A DNA stretch of 17,726 nt from CAYPEZ01 sp964409985 (GCA_964409985.1 CAYPEZ010000019.1:1-17726), one strand, 5' to 3'; shown: positions 1 through 5,119, counted from the stretch's first letter. The notes: generated from the letters alone by a model not told the origin. Numbers and translations are program-made.

Positions 1-420
1 GAGTGGAATTTCTGCACAAATATCTCCTTGAGCAATGACGTCGATTGGAAGTCCCTCGACCTCGTTTCCTACAACGCATGCGATTTTGTTTCCGTACGCA
101 ATCGTATGATATGGCTGAGCCACAGGTACTCCACTTTCAAAAAAAATGATTGTATATCCTTCCTTTCTTAGACCGTCAAGAAGTGTGTGTAGATGTTCAT
201 GACTTGACCAAGAAACATGCTTCTCTCCTCCAAGCGCTGTTTTAGCAATATCCTTCTGTGGCCTACCAAAACGATCAACAGGGGCTGGTGTATACCCCAC
301 AAGATACAGGTGTGAGAGTCCAGCACTATCTGCTGTCCGAAACATTGACCCAACGTTGTGCGTGCTTCGAATGTTGTGAAGGACCCCGACAATCTTCCTA
401 TCTATGTTTATCATTGTCAT
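1..420 (-). CDS. SpoU/TrmH-family RNA 2'-O-methyltransferase, 3' end cut by the window
   Basis: The minus frame is open from an ATG at 420 (alternative ATG at 414) to the window edge, 140 codons with no stop. Family landmarks are visible. Motif 1 is NIRSTHNVGSMFRTADSAG near residues 16-34. LVGYTPAP follows, then a central FGRPQKDIAKTALGGEK segment, and motif 2 is GNEVEGLP near residues 118-125. The last visible residues are EIPL, just where the family's third motif would begin, so about 20-30 residues are missing off the left edge. SpoU enzymes are knotted SAM-dependent methyltransferases that act on a ribose 2'-OH in tRNA or rRNA; the target cannot be read here. No Shine-Dalgarno is seen. 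A TATCAT lies 6 nt before the 414 ATG, which fits a leaderless start. The neighbouring plus-strand gene begins only 17 bp away, so the two are divergent. Family assignment is firm, substrate unknown. Confidence 0.9.
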   Translation of the reverse strand, partial: MTMINIDRKIVGVLHNIRSTHNVGSMFRTADSAGLSHLYLVGYTPAPVDRFGRPQKDIAKTALGGEKHVSWSSHEHLHTLLDGLRKEGYTIIFFESGVPVAQPYHTIAYGNKIACVVGNEVEGLPIDVIAQGDICAEIPL

Positions 421-437
421 ATGATACACTGATCTTT

Positions 438-842
438 ATGTACTCGCTGCCAAGCATTCTTCCTTCGCTATACGACTGGAGCTACTGGGTTCCATTCATT
501 TTTCGGCTTTTTTTAGCATATGAACTATATAAAGAATCACAACGTATCATGCGTGGCGAGTCTACAACAATGATTCCTGTCGGGAAAACTCCTCCGACTC
601 TTGCGGCTCGAAAGACTCTTGCATGGCTCATACTTGGTCTCAGTGCTTCTTTCTTTTTTGGATTAGGAATCCAAATTGTCGGGACATGTACTGCTATCAT
701 CTTCCTCTTCCGCATCTTCCAAGCCAAAAAAGACAGACACGAGACCATTGTGTTGAGAGATTATATGACCATTTGTGCATTAGTGGCGTTCTCTCTCCTA
801 TTCCTTGGTCCTGGGCCATACGCCATAGACCTCCCTCTGTAA
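438..842 (+). CDS. Small integral membrane protein, DoxX-like
   Basis: From the ATG at 438 this encodes 134 residues. Hydrophobic stretches lie near residues 12-30 (WVPFIFRLFLAYELY), 60-78 (AWLILGLSASFFFGLGIQIV), 79-92 and 113-130, giving about four membrane segments. The tail LLFLGPGPYAIDLPL resembles the closing (L)GPG-x-x-x-D motif common in DoxX-family membrane proteins, and the overall size fits that family. The frame stays open upstream to 258, but those codons lie antisense to the methyltransferase gene, so I prefer the start in the divergent gap. A TATGAT at 420-425 could be its -10 box. DoxX proteins are poorly defined functionally (linked to redox or oxidative stress in some bacteria). 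The DoxX link rests only on the tail motif and topology; the membrane protein call is firmer. Confidence 0.7.
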   Translation: MYSLPSILPSLYDWSYWVPFIFRLFLAYELYKESQRIMRGESTTMIPVGKTPPTLAARKTLAWLILGLSASFFFGLGIQIVGTCTAIIFLFRIFQAKKDRHETIVLRDYMTICALVAFSLLFLGPGPYAIDLPL

Positions 843-856
843 ATATCCAGGATTTG

Positions 857-865
857 TGCTAGTAT
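857..865 (+). promoter_or_regulatory. Extended -10 promoter of tRNA-Lys
   Basis: TGC followed by TAGTAT forms an extended -10 element ending 10 nt before the first base of the tRNA. No good -35 is present at the expected distance, which is tolerated with an extended -10. Inferred from motif and spacing. Confidence 0.5.
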
Positions 866-875
866 CCTCTTCATC

Positions 876-948
876 CCGCTCATAGCTCAGTTGGTAGAGC
901 AGCAGCCTTTTAAGCTGACGGTCGCAGGTTCGATCCCTGCTGGGCGGA
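876..948 (+). tRNA. tRNA-Lys (anticodon UUU)
   Basis: A complete 73-nt cloverleaf. The acceptor stem CCGCTCA pairs with TGGGCGG (one G-U). The D arm is GCTC-AGTTGGTA-GAGC. The anticodon arm is GCAGC-CTTTTAA-GCTGA, with TTT at the anticodon and a weak closing pair. The T arm is GCAGG-TTCGATC-CCTGC, and the discriminator base is A. The CCA end is not encoded; ACAAG follows. The 3' end matters for context: the 280-bp direct repeat of the accessory array begins at its last GGA, and the second copy of that repeat begins at the GGAC of a recombination-like core. The gene therefore looks like the anchor of an integrated array. Confidence 0.97.
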
Positions 949-1225
949 CAAGAAATGTCAGTTAAACCGACACCTTCGGGATGTCGAAACAGCAGCCAGC
1001 ACAACGCGTTCTCGGAGACTCAGACTCCCCTCTTCCTCAACTTCAAGTGAGTGACAGGAAGTTCGAACCCAGAAAACACAAGAGGCCCCAGTTGGGGCCT
1101 TTTTGCTGAAGGGCGTGCTGTTCGTTCGCAATCTCCGGCAGGTGTCTTTTACGACCACTTCAGCCAGATCACGCTCTAACTACTAAGTCACTTCTTCCAA
1201 GTACCCATAAGAATTGGTGGTTCCG
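946..1225 (+). repeat. Direct repeat R1 (280 bp), first copy, starting at the tRNA-Lys 3' end
   Basis: This block is repeated at 1838-2116 with about 85% identity by eye and almost no gaps. The best conserved parts are the start (GGACAAGAAATGTCA), a hairpin at 968-986 with a C(UUCG)G tetraloop, a segment around 1052-1082 containing GTTCGAACCC, the terminator at 1083-1104, a block at 1127-1158, and the end (CCAAGTACCCATAAGAA). Short minus-strand reading frames of 66 codons exist in both copies, but differences between the copies change many residues, so I do not treat them as genes. The block carries no recognised gene and looks like the leading part of a cassette. Confidence 0.85.
1083..1104 (+). 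terminator. Intrinsic terminator downstream of tRNA-Lys, inside R1
   Basis: AGGCCCC, loop AGTT, GGGGCCT, then a run of five T. It would end the tRNA-Lys transcript about 155 nt after the tRNA. The counterpart in the second repeat is at 1974-1996. Confidence 0.8.
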
Positions 1226-1295
1226 GTGTGAGTTCTACGCGATATCGCATCCTGCGCTGACACCACGCGGACCACTCATCCGTGTGAATAGCCCG

Positions 1296-1317
1296 CCTTG
1301 CCACAACGTGGGCAAGG
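1296..1317. repeat. Inverted repeat upstream of the 112-aa membrane protein gene
   Basis: CCTTGCC and GGCAAGG separated by 8 nt, about 20-40 bp before the ATG at 1339. TTGCCA at 1298-1303 and TAGTGT at 1320-1325 could be a weak promoter overlapping it, so it might be an operator or simply a leader hairpin. The minus strand here also reads CPRCGKAG, a zinc-ribbon-like peptide that stops after four more residues; I see no start codon for it. Confidence 0.35.
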
Positions 1318-1338
1318 TGTAGTGTTATTAGAAGTAAC

Positions 1339-1677
1339 ATGACTCGTTTTAAAGGTCGCAGAACCAGCAACAAGACACTCGCAGTTGGCACAGCACTAAC
1401 CCTCGCACTATTGCCGGCGATTGGCATGTTCTTTTGGCTATGGCTGCTCGTTCGTCTGTGGCGCTCGCCCGATAACAAGAGTCGCCTTATTTCGAATCGA
1501 CTATTGATCCTAGGGCCGGTTTCCATCGTGACCCTTTCACTCGTGATGATTGGCGACTACGGGTCTGCCGGATTACTAGTCGCCATCTTTCTCGGACTGA
1601 TATTCGCGATATTTCTACCGATATCAATTGTCCGTCTCTATCAGATTCCGGACATTGACCCCGGTGTTCCGGTTTAG
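1339..1677 (+). CDS. Cassette-borne 112-aa membrane protein of unknown function
   Basis: The ATG start is followed by a short basic N-terminus (MTRFKGRRTSNK). Three hydrophobic segments follow: about residues 15-38 (ALTLALLPAIGMFFWLWLLV), 53-70 (RLLILGPVSIVTLSLVMI) and 75-98 (AGLLVAIFLGLIFAIFLPISIV). The end is short and polar (DIDPGVPV). The basic start suggests an N-in orientation. I recognise no family. It is the only convincing plus-strand gene between the first direct repeat and the first core, so it would be the cargo of cassette 1. Its GC content looks higher than that of the flanking chromosome, consistent with transfer. No good Shine-Dalgarno is present, and a possible weak promoter with an inverted repeat lies upstream. 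Confidence 0.6.
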   Translation: MTRFKGRRTSNKTLAVGTALTLALLPAIGMFFWLWLLVRLWRSPDNKSRLISNRLLILGPVSIVTLSLVMIGDYGSAGLLVAIFLGLIFAIFLPISIVRLYQIPDIDPGVPV

Positions 1678-1723
1678 CTCTTTCTTTCCTAGGTGCGCTT
1701 GTCATGGGCGTGTAGCCGATAGT

Positions 1724-1840
1724 TCATCGAAGGCCCGCTTCCTCGGCGAGTCTCACCAGATCCGCAACGTCACGAGTTGTGGCGAGCATATCCCGCTCCC
1801 CCTGTATGACTCGGGTTCGAACGTCTTCAAGATATCTGGA
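1724..1840 (-). pseudogene. Orphan C-terminal tail (SRYLEDVRT type), cassette 1
   Basis: On the minus strand the 29-nt core encodes SRYLEDVRT and reads on into RVIQGERDMLATTRDVADLV and RLAEEAGLR, then stops (TGA at 1724-1726). It has 38 codons plus stop. Upstream of the core the frame meets a stop within four codons, and the only possible start is a TTG with no ribosome site, so this is most likely a detached 3' gene end. Two homologous tails of exactly equal spacing follow cores at 2885 and 5092. Beyond the core the DNA has diverged while I, G, L, E and the final GL are kept, which indicates that all three are genuine coding tails of related proteins. The full-length protein is not in the window and I do not recognise the family. 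Confidence 0.6.
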
Positions 1841-1841
1841 C
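1813..1841. repeat. 29-nt recombination-like core, copy B
   Basis: Starts GGGTTCGAAC and ends AGATATCTGGAC. It is identical over 29 nt to the copies at 2885-2913 and 5092-5120, all in the same orientation. It shares GGTTCGA and GGAC with the T arm and 3' end of tRNA-Lys (928-934 and 946-949), with 17 instead of 11 nt between them. The second 280-bp repeat begins at its terminal GGAC, exactly as the first begins at the tRNA's GGAC. An attachment or crossover site is inferred from these boundaries. Confidence 0.75.
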
Positions 1842-2116
1842 AAGAAATGTCATTTAGACAGACACCTTCGGGATGTCGAAACATCAGGCAGTACAACGTT
1901 TTCTCTGAGGCACGAACCTCTCTCTTTCTCAACATCAGGCGAGTGACAGGAAGTTCGAACCCAGAAAACACAAAAGGCCCCGGTGGGGGCCTTTTTGCTG
2001 GAGGGTGTGCTTTTCGTTCGCAATCTCCGGCAGGTGTCTTTTACGACCACTTAGCCAGATCACGCTCTAACTATTCAGTCACTTTTTCCAAGTACCCATA
2101 AGAACTAGTGGTTCCG
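1838..2116 (+). repeat. Direct repeat R2 (279 bp), second copy
   Basis: Second copy of the block at 946-1225, beginning at the GGAC of core B. It keeps the UUCG hairpin (1861-1877), the GTTCGAACCC segment, the terminator and the terminal block. It ends just inside the 3' end of the 49-aa gene on the minus strand. The right boundary is therefore not a clean gene boundary, and what follows is unique to each cassette. Confidence 0.85.
1974..1996 (+). terminator. Intrinsic terminator in R2, possibly bidirectional
   Basis: AAGGCCCC, loop GGTG, GGGGCCTT with five T downstream on the plus strand. On the minus strand the same stem is followed by TTTTGTG, so it could work both ways and would also lie downstream of the minus-strand 49-aa gene. 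Confidence 0.75.
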
Positions 2117-2254
2117 TTTGCACTCTTTGCAGAGACGGCGACCACCTTGACCTGACTCGAGATTCTCCCTCTCGATGTTGTTCCCGGTGTTGCACTCCGA
2201 GTTGTTGTGGTAGACGTCACTTTCGTCTGAGTGCCACGGCTGTCTTTTGGACAT
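2105..2254 (-). CDS. 49-aa Cys/His small protein, possible zinc-binding
   Basis: The frame runs from ATG at 2254 to TAG at 2105-2107. The sequence is polar, with Y15-H16, C21 within SECNTGNNIERENL, then GQGGRRLCKECKRNH at the end. H16, C21, C42 and C45 could form one small zinc site. The pattern of an upstream Tyr-His/Cys, a GNNIE segment and a closing GG-R-x-LC-x-x-C is one I associate with small conserved bacterial proteins of unknown role; that recognition is from memory, not a search. Its last codons run into the shared direct repeat. No Shine-Dalgarno is visible (the leader is AT-rich, TAATAAAAATCCT), which fits a leaderless or weakly initiated message. It is cargo of cassette 2. Confidence 0.6.
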   Translation of the reverse strand: MSKRQPWHSDESDVYHNNSECNTGNNIERENLESGQGGRRLCKECKRNH

Positions 2255-2370
2255 AGGATTTTTATTAGCTAGTAATTGCACGTTCGCGCTTATTGAGAGC
2301 GCTTCTCTATTGTCCTACGTGTGCAGGCGCGGTCAATCAGATGAACTGGTACTAGCTGTGGGGAAGGTGG

Positions 2371-2406
2371 GGAGAAAAAACGAAACCACCGGAAGTAATC
2401 CGGTGG
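2371..2406 (-). terminator. Intrinsic terminator on the minus strand
   Basis: CCACCGGA and TCCGGTGG (2386-2393 and 2399-2406) form an 8-bp stem with a 5-nt loop. Read on the minus strand the stem is followed by TTTCGTTTTTTC. It would end the transcript of the very small minus-strand gene at 2420-2518. Confidence 0.8.
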
Positions 2407-2419
2407 GCCAATGTTTTCA

Positions 2420-2518
2420 TCAACCGATGTGCTTCGTGAGTAGCTTTGGTTCCGGTAAGGGAATGATCAACACCACTTCTCCACGTTTGTGAACCCAAGG
2501 ACCAGCCGAGCAATTCAC
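2420..2518 (-). CDS. Candidate 32-aa peptide gene
   Basis: A GTG at 2518 opens 32 codons reading MNCSAGPWVHKRGEVVLIIP then LPEPKLLTKHIG, closed by tandem TGA TGA. The case for a gene is its setting: a TATAAT at 2531-2536 with TTAGAA 16 nt upstream lies just before it, and a strong terminator lies just after it, so a transcript of about 150 nt is expected here. The start would be nearly leaderless. The peptide has no recognised family. The same transcript could instead be a non-coding RNA. It is divergent from the 42-aa gene at 2569, with overlapping -10 boxes. Confidence 0.4.
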   Translation of the reverse strand: MNCSAGPWVHKRGEVVLIIPLPEPKLLTKHIG

Positions 2519-2530
2519 AACGGTAGGCTA

Positions 2531-2558
2531 ATTATACTACGACTGGACATGTTTCTAA
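2531..2558 (-). promoter_or_regulatory. Minus-strand promoter TTAGAA-N16-TATAAT, with an overlapping plus-strand -10
   Basis: The minus strand has TTAGAA (2553-2558), 16 nt, then a perfect TATAAT (2531-2536). The plus strand has TATACT at 2533-2538, about 30 bp before the ATG at 2569. The two -10 boxes overlap, so transcription in the two directions would compete. Confidence 0.55.
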
Positions 2559-2568
2559 AACTTAGGCA

Positions 2569-2697
2569 ATGGAGAAGGTCGGTGGATATCTGGATGAAAA
2601 AGTGGCTAAAAATAAGGACTTTGAACTAGAGCAACACAGCAACACGTCAAAAGAAGAACGGCAATCCATGTGGACAACTGTGAACAACCTGAAGTAG
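2569..2697 (+). CDS. Candidate 42-aa small protein
   Basis: ATG at 2569 to TAG at 2697, reading MEKVGGYLDEKVAKNKDFEL then EQHSNTSKEERQSMWTTVNN and LK. It is charged and looks helical. A -10 box (TATACT, 2533-2538) precedes it and a strong terminator (2751-2773) follows, so it sits in its own transcription unit. The leader ends TTAGGCA before the ATG, a weak ribosome site at best. Codons 6-9 contain GATATCTGGA (2585-2594), which matches ten bases of the 29-nt core. No family is recognised. Together with the divergent 32-aa frame it resembles a compact two-gene module, but toxin-antitoxin or immunity roles would be guesswork. Confidence 0.45.
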   Translation: MEKVGGYLDEKVAKNKDFELEQHSNTSKEERQSMWTTVNNLK

Positions 2698-2703
2698 GTG
2701 TAT

Positions 2704-2719
2704 ATATAGCATGCTATAT
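2704..2719. repeat. 16-bp perfect palindrome
   Basis: ATATAGCATGCTATAT reads the same on both strands. It lies between the 42-aa gene and its terminator, too weak in GC to be a terminator itself. It could be a protein-binding site. Confidence 0.6.
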
Positions 2720-2750
2720 TCGTTATATAGGTTTGATTCCGGTAACTCGA

Positions 2751-2773
2751 AACCGCGCGAAAGCGCGGTTTTT
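2751..2773 (+). terminator. Strong intrinsic terminator with GAAA tetraloop
   Basis: AACCGCGC, loop GAAA, GCGCGGTT, followed by a run of T. It ends the small plus-strand gene at 2569-2697. Its right end touches the stop codon of the minus-strand tail at 2772. Confidence 0.9.
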
Positions 2774-2912
2774 AGTTTCTGCAGTGTCCCTGCTTAACTG
2801 ACAGCCCTTGTTCCTTCACCATTAGAATTAAACGATCAATTTCTGCGACCACAGCAAGCAACTCCCTGTCTCCGGTAATCGCCCGGGTTCGAACGTCTTC
2901 AAGATATCTGGA
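2772..2912 (-). pseudogene. Orphan C-terminal tail (SRYLEDVRT type), cassette 2
   Basis: From the core on the minus strand the frame reads SRYLEDVRT, then RAITGDRELLAVVAEIDRLI and LMVKEQGLSVKQGHCRN to a TAA at 2772-2774. It aligns without gaps with the tails at 1724 and 5006 over 29 residues (T to GL) and then carries eight further residues. A TAG lies six codons upstream of SRYLEDVRT and no start codon is present, so it is a detached 3' gene end. Same unknown protein family as the other two. Confidence 0.6.
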
Positions 2913-2913
2913 C
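2885..2913. repeat. 29-nt recombination-like core, copy C
   Basis: Identical to copies B and D. It continues as CCAAAG, which copy D shares and copy B does not. Immediately right of it TTTCTAC-AA-GTAGAAA (2919-2934) forms a hairpin, flanked by GAC (2911-2913) and GTC (2935-2937). Confidence 0.75.
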
Positions 2914-3041
2914 CAAAGTTTCTACAAGTAGAAAGTCAGACAGCCATTTTGTGGCCCAAATGCGTTGTCCGGCGCACCTCCGCCGGCAGCACGACCGCGC
3001 TTCCGTGTCGCTCTGGCGCTATCCTCTGCTTTTGCTGCATA

Positions 3042-3056
3042 GGGGTGTGACACCCC
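3042..3056. promoter_or_regulatory. Palindromic candidate operator before the 419-aa gene
   Basis: GGGGTGT, one central G, ACACCCC: a perfect 7-bp inverted repeat about 60 bp before the ATG at 3116. The same cassette encodes an XRE-type repressor-like protein (4442-4747) that could be its ligand. The operator role is inference from position and symmetry. Confidence 0.4.
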
Positions 3057-3115
3057 ATTTGGTATCCTGAGAGCATCGCAGGCCAGAACGCGATTTTGGC
3101 TGCGCATCAGGAACC

Positions 3116-4375
3116 ATGAACTTACTGCTCCAGCAAATAACAAGCTTCTATCTGAAGTCTCGGGACTTCAACGGCATCCCGTTGAGCACCCTTGCCGAGA
3201 AGAAGGATCGCGATGCGCTACTCCTAGACATAGGAGATCTCGTGCGCCAAGAACTTGTCAGTGTGGTTTTCGGTGATGGACACCCGAATCCGCATATCCG
3301 CGCGCTGCCGGAGCACCACACACCGGAGAAGCAGGTTGAACTCCTAGGCTCGGACATGTGGGACAGGGCATGTGTCTACCCGCTTCGGCGGCACCTTGAG
3401 TCGGTCGTCGACCCAGCACACTATGCCGGGAGGCCATATGCATTGGCATTGGCGCTGGGAGAGCCGCAGTTAACTCACCACGCATTCGATCTGACTGTAC
3501 TTGAACCCTACAGGAATGATCCTCGCTACTCCTTTTTTACTGATGATATCTACGGTTCGATATCTGTCCGCGAAAGGCAGGAGGATGCGGGGCGGCTTAG
3601 CGAACACGACGAGGTATTCCTGCAGTCGTTCGGATTCGCTTATGACGAGCCGCTTAACAAGTATGTCGCCGTCTTTACTTGGGATCTTTTCAAGCTGACT
3701 CCGCAACATCAGCAGCTATGGCAGAGCAAGGAGACACAAAACAAGACGTTCCTGCATCCCGACTACTACCGAACTCAGGTCCTCGGAGATTGGCCGGAGA
3801 AGGTGTCGATCTACGAGGCGTTCATTGAAGAACTACAGACAATCAATCGCATGTCGGAGGCAATGGGGCGCCCTCCGCTCTTCCGCGAGGACTTCAAGAC
3901 ATCAAACAGGCCATCGGAATTCTTTTCTCTTCTGCGTCCCACGGCACGTGACTTCAGCCATTTTGTTCTCCTTCTGGACAAGCTCTTGTCCGATAACATC
4001 AACAAGGACTTCTTTCTCGGCGAGGTACGCACCGAAGATGAAACTCAGCGAAGCGATGGGCGGGTTCAGGTTCAGCCACGAGGCACCATTGCGATGCTTG
4101 AGGACTGGATTCATCAGAAATTCAAGCCGAAGGACCCTGACCCAATCAAAGAGCTCTTTGCGTCGCTAAGAGCAGTTCGGAAATTGAGGCAGAAGCCGGC
4201 GCACGCAGTCGAAGACAACCATTTTGACCAGAGCTTTGTGCACGAGCAGCGCGCCTTAATGGTCCGCGCCTACAATGCCATCAGAGTGATTCGCCTCATT
4301 CTCGCGAATCATCCGGCAACGAGAGGGATCGAGGTGTCTGAGCACCTCTTTAAAGGTCACATTTGGTCTAAGTAG
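3116..4375 (+). CDS. 419-aa protein of unknown function with a HEPN-like C-terminal region
   Basis: The ATG at 3116 is preceded by AGGA at good spacing (3109-3112). The protein is soluble: no signal peptide, no membrane segment. The first 250 residues are mixed alpha/beta with no motif I can name. From about residue 340 it reads as helical, with LRAVRKLRQKPAH followed by FVHEQRALMVRAYNAIRVIR. R358-x4-H363 within it matches the R-x4-6-H signature of HEPN domains, many of which are ribonucleases in toxin, abortive-infection and other defence systems. The match rests on motif and helical context only. The gene is clearly GC-richer than the polA or ruvB neighbourhood, which points to transfer. 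It converges with the XRE gene at 4442. An R-x4-H in a non-nuclease HEPN protein is equally possible. Confidence 0.75.
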   Translation: MNLLLQQITSFYLKSRDFNGIPLSTLAEKKDRDALLLDIGDLVRQELVSVVFGDGHPNPHIRALPEHHTPEKQVELLGSDMWDRACVYPLRRHLESVVDPAHYAGRPYALALALGEPQLTHHAFDLTVLEPYRNDPRYSFFTDDIYGSISVRERQEDAGRLSEHDEVFLQSFGFAYDEPLNKYVAVFTWDLFKLTPQHQQLWQSKETQNKTFLHPDYYRTQVLGDWPEKVSIYEAFIEELQTINRMSEAMGRPPLFREDFKTSNRPSEFFSLLRPTARDFSHFVLLLDKLLSDNINKDFFLGEVRTEDETQRSDGRVQVQPRGTIAMLEDWIHQKFKPKDPDPIKELFASLRAVRKLRQKPAHAVEDNHFDQSFVHEQRALMVRAYNAIRVIRLILANHPATRGIEVSEHLFKGHIWSK

Positions 4376-4441
4376 CTACCATTGACCCGCGAGACATAGC
4401 GGCTCTTCCTGGTGCTCCGCGTCTTAATCGAAGGCCGGTCC

Positions 4442-4747
4442 TCACATAGGCTTGAGGATCTCGTTCTCCGTCGTCAAAGCAGAAGTCGTATCAGTGCGGA
4501 GAGTGCTGTCCCGCGTTCCTGACTCCACTGCGGGCTCCCCTTCAGTCAATACGTACACCTCTTCTGCACGGACTCCGTAGAGGATGAGAAGGCGGGTGAG
4601 GTTGAGAGCATGGGGGTACTGCAGCCCTCGCTCCCACAGGGAGATGCGTGCATCGCTCCTGAGCCCCAGGTGCTGTGCGACCTGCTTAAGCGTCAGACCT
4701 CTCTGTCGACGGAGCGCACGCAGATTGTTTGTTCTCGGGCTGAGCAT
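4442..4747 (-). CDS. XRE-family helix-turn-helix protein (101 aa)
   Basis: Residues 6-60 form a classic XRE DNA-binding domain: NNLRALRRQRGLTLKQVAQH, then a turn, RISLWERGLQYPHALNLTRL and a closing hydrophobic helix. The scaffold helix L-R-R-Q-R-G-L-T, the recognition helix around R-I-S-L-W-E-R-G and the tail AEEVYVL are typical. The remaining 35 residues are Ser/Thr-rich and probably disordered. Such proteins are usually dimeric repressors of their own neighbourhood or of mobile-element genes. It converges with the 419-aa gene (66-bp gap) and is divergent from the small gene at 4848. The start ATG has only a weak AGG three bases before it. It is cargo of cassette 3 with the same raised GC content. 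Confidence 0.85.
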   Translation of the reverse strand: MLSPRTNNLRALRRQRGLTLKQVAQHLGLRSDARISLWERGLQYPHALNLTRLLILYGVRAEEVYVLTEGEPAVESGTRDSTLRTDTTSALTTENEILKPM

Positions 4748-4847
4748 ACCTGTTCATCATCGGTCGAGAAGAGAGCCCTCGGAAGCGGTGGAAACGTGCG
4801 TCGGAATGACCCTTTCCCCCTCATTCGCGCTTTCTGAATTGCGCGGT

Positions 4848-5009
4848 ATGGTGGGATTCATGCTTTTCAACATTCCAGTTTCAGAGGAGGACATTGATGC
4901 GGTCGTTGCAGTTGCGGCACGAGAAGGCGTGGTCCTCTCCCGTACAGATGCCGAGCAGGCGATCCGGGGTCTTGCCGACCTGTTCATGATGCTTACGGAA
5001 GGCGAATAG
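4848..5009 (+). CDS. Small helical protein of unknown function (53 aa)
   Basis: The frame reads MVGFMLFNIPVSEEDIDAVV, AVAAREGVVLSRTDAEQAIR and GLADLFMMLTEGE to a TAG at 5009. The regular pattern of hydrophobic and acidic residues suggests two or three amphipathic helices. Candidate starts are ATG 4848, ATG 4860 (preceded by GGTGGGA, a plausible ribosome site, giving 49 aa) and ATG 4806 (67 aa). I list 4848 but 4860 is as good. It is divergent from the XRE gene, and its stop abuts the minus-strand tail that comes in from core D. Small proteins paired with XRE regulators are common in mobile cargo, but no family is recognised. Confidence 0.55.
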   Translation: MVGFMLFNIPVSEEDIDAVVAVAAREGVVLSRTDAEQAIRGLADLFMMLTEGE

Positions 5010-5119
5010 AGGCCTTCTTCTTTCGCCAGTCCGATGAGTATTTCTATCTCCCGAAAGAGGTCGGTGGTTTCGTGGCGTCCTTCGATCCACAGGGTTCGAA
5101 CGTCTTCAAGATATCTGGA
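5006..5119 (-). pseudogene. Orphan C-terminal tail (SRYLEDVRT type), cassette 3
   Basis: From core D the minus frame reads SRYLEDVRT, then LWIEGRHETTDLFREIEILI and GLAKEEGLY. It aligns without gaps with the tails at 1724 and 2772 (shared I, G, L, E, GL). The frame continues past GL without a stop to 4757, antisense to the small plus-strand gene, but homology ends where that gene's stop codon lies, so the original stop has been lost. The frame is also open upstream through the hairpin to 5179, probably by chance. It is a 3' gene end without its gene. Confidence 0.55.

Noticed and set aside
958..2050. Minus-strand 66-codon frames starting MVVKDTCRRLRT in both direct repeats.
   Set aside because: They cross the terminator hairpin, and differences between the copies change many residues, so there is no sign of selection on protein.
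2247..2492. An 81-codon plus-strand frame in cassette 2.
   Set aside because: It runs across the minus-strand terminator hairpin, has no ribosome site or family resemblance, and overlaps better-supported minus-strand units.
2919..2934. TTTCTAC-AA-GTAGAAA resembles the stem of Cas12a CRISPR repeats.
   Set aside because: Only a single copy exists, the loop is two bases, and there are no spacers and no cas genes. It is better explained as the hairpin adjoining core C.
2922..3143. A 73-codon minus-strand frame upstream of the 419-aa gene.
   Set aside because: It overlaps the start and leader of a better-supported gene, contains the palindrome, and is basic and Ala/Gly-rich as GC-rich antisense frames often are.
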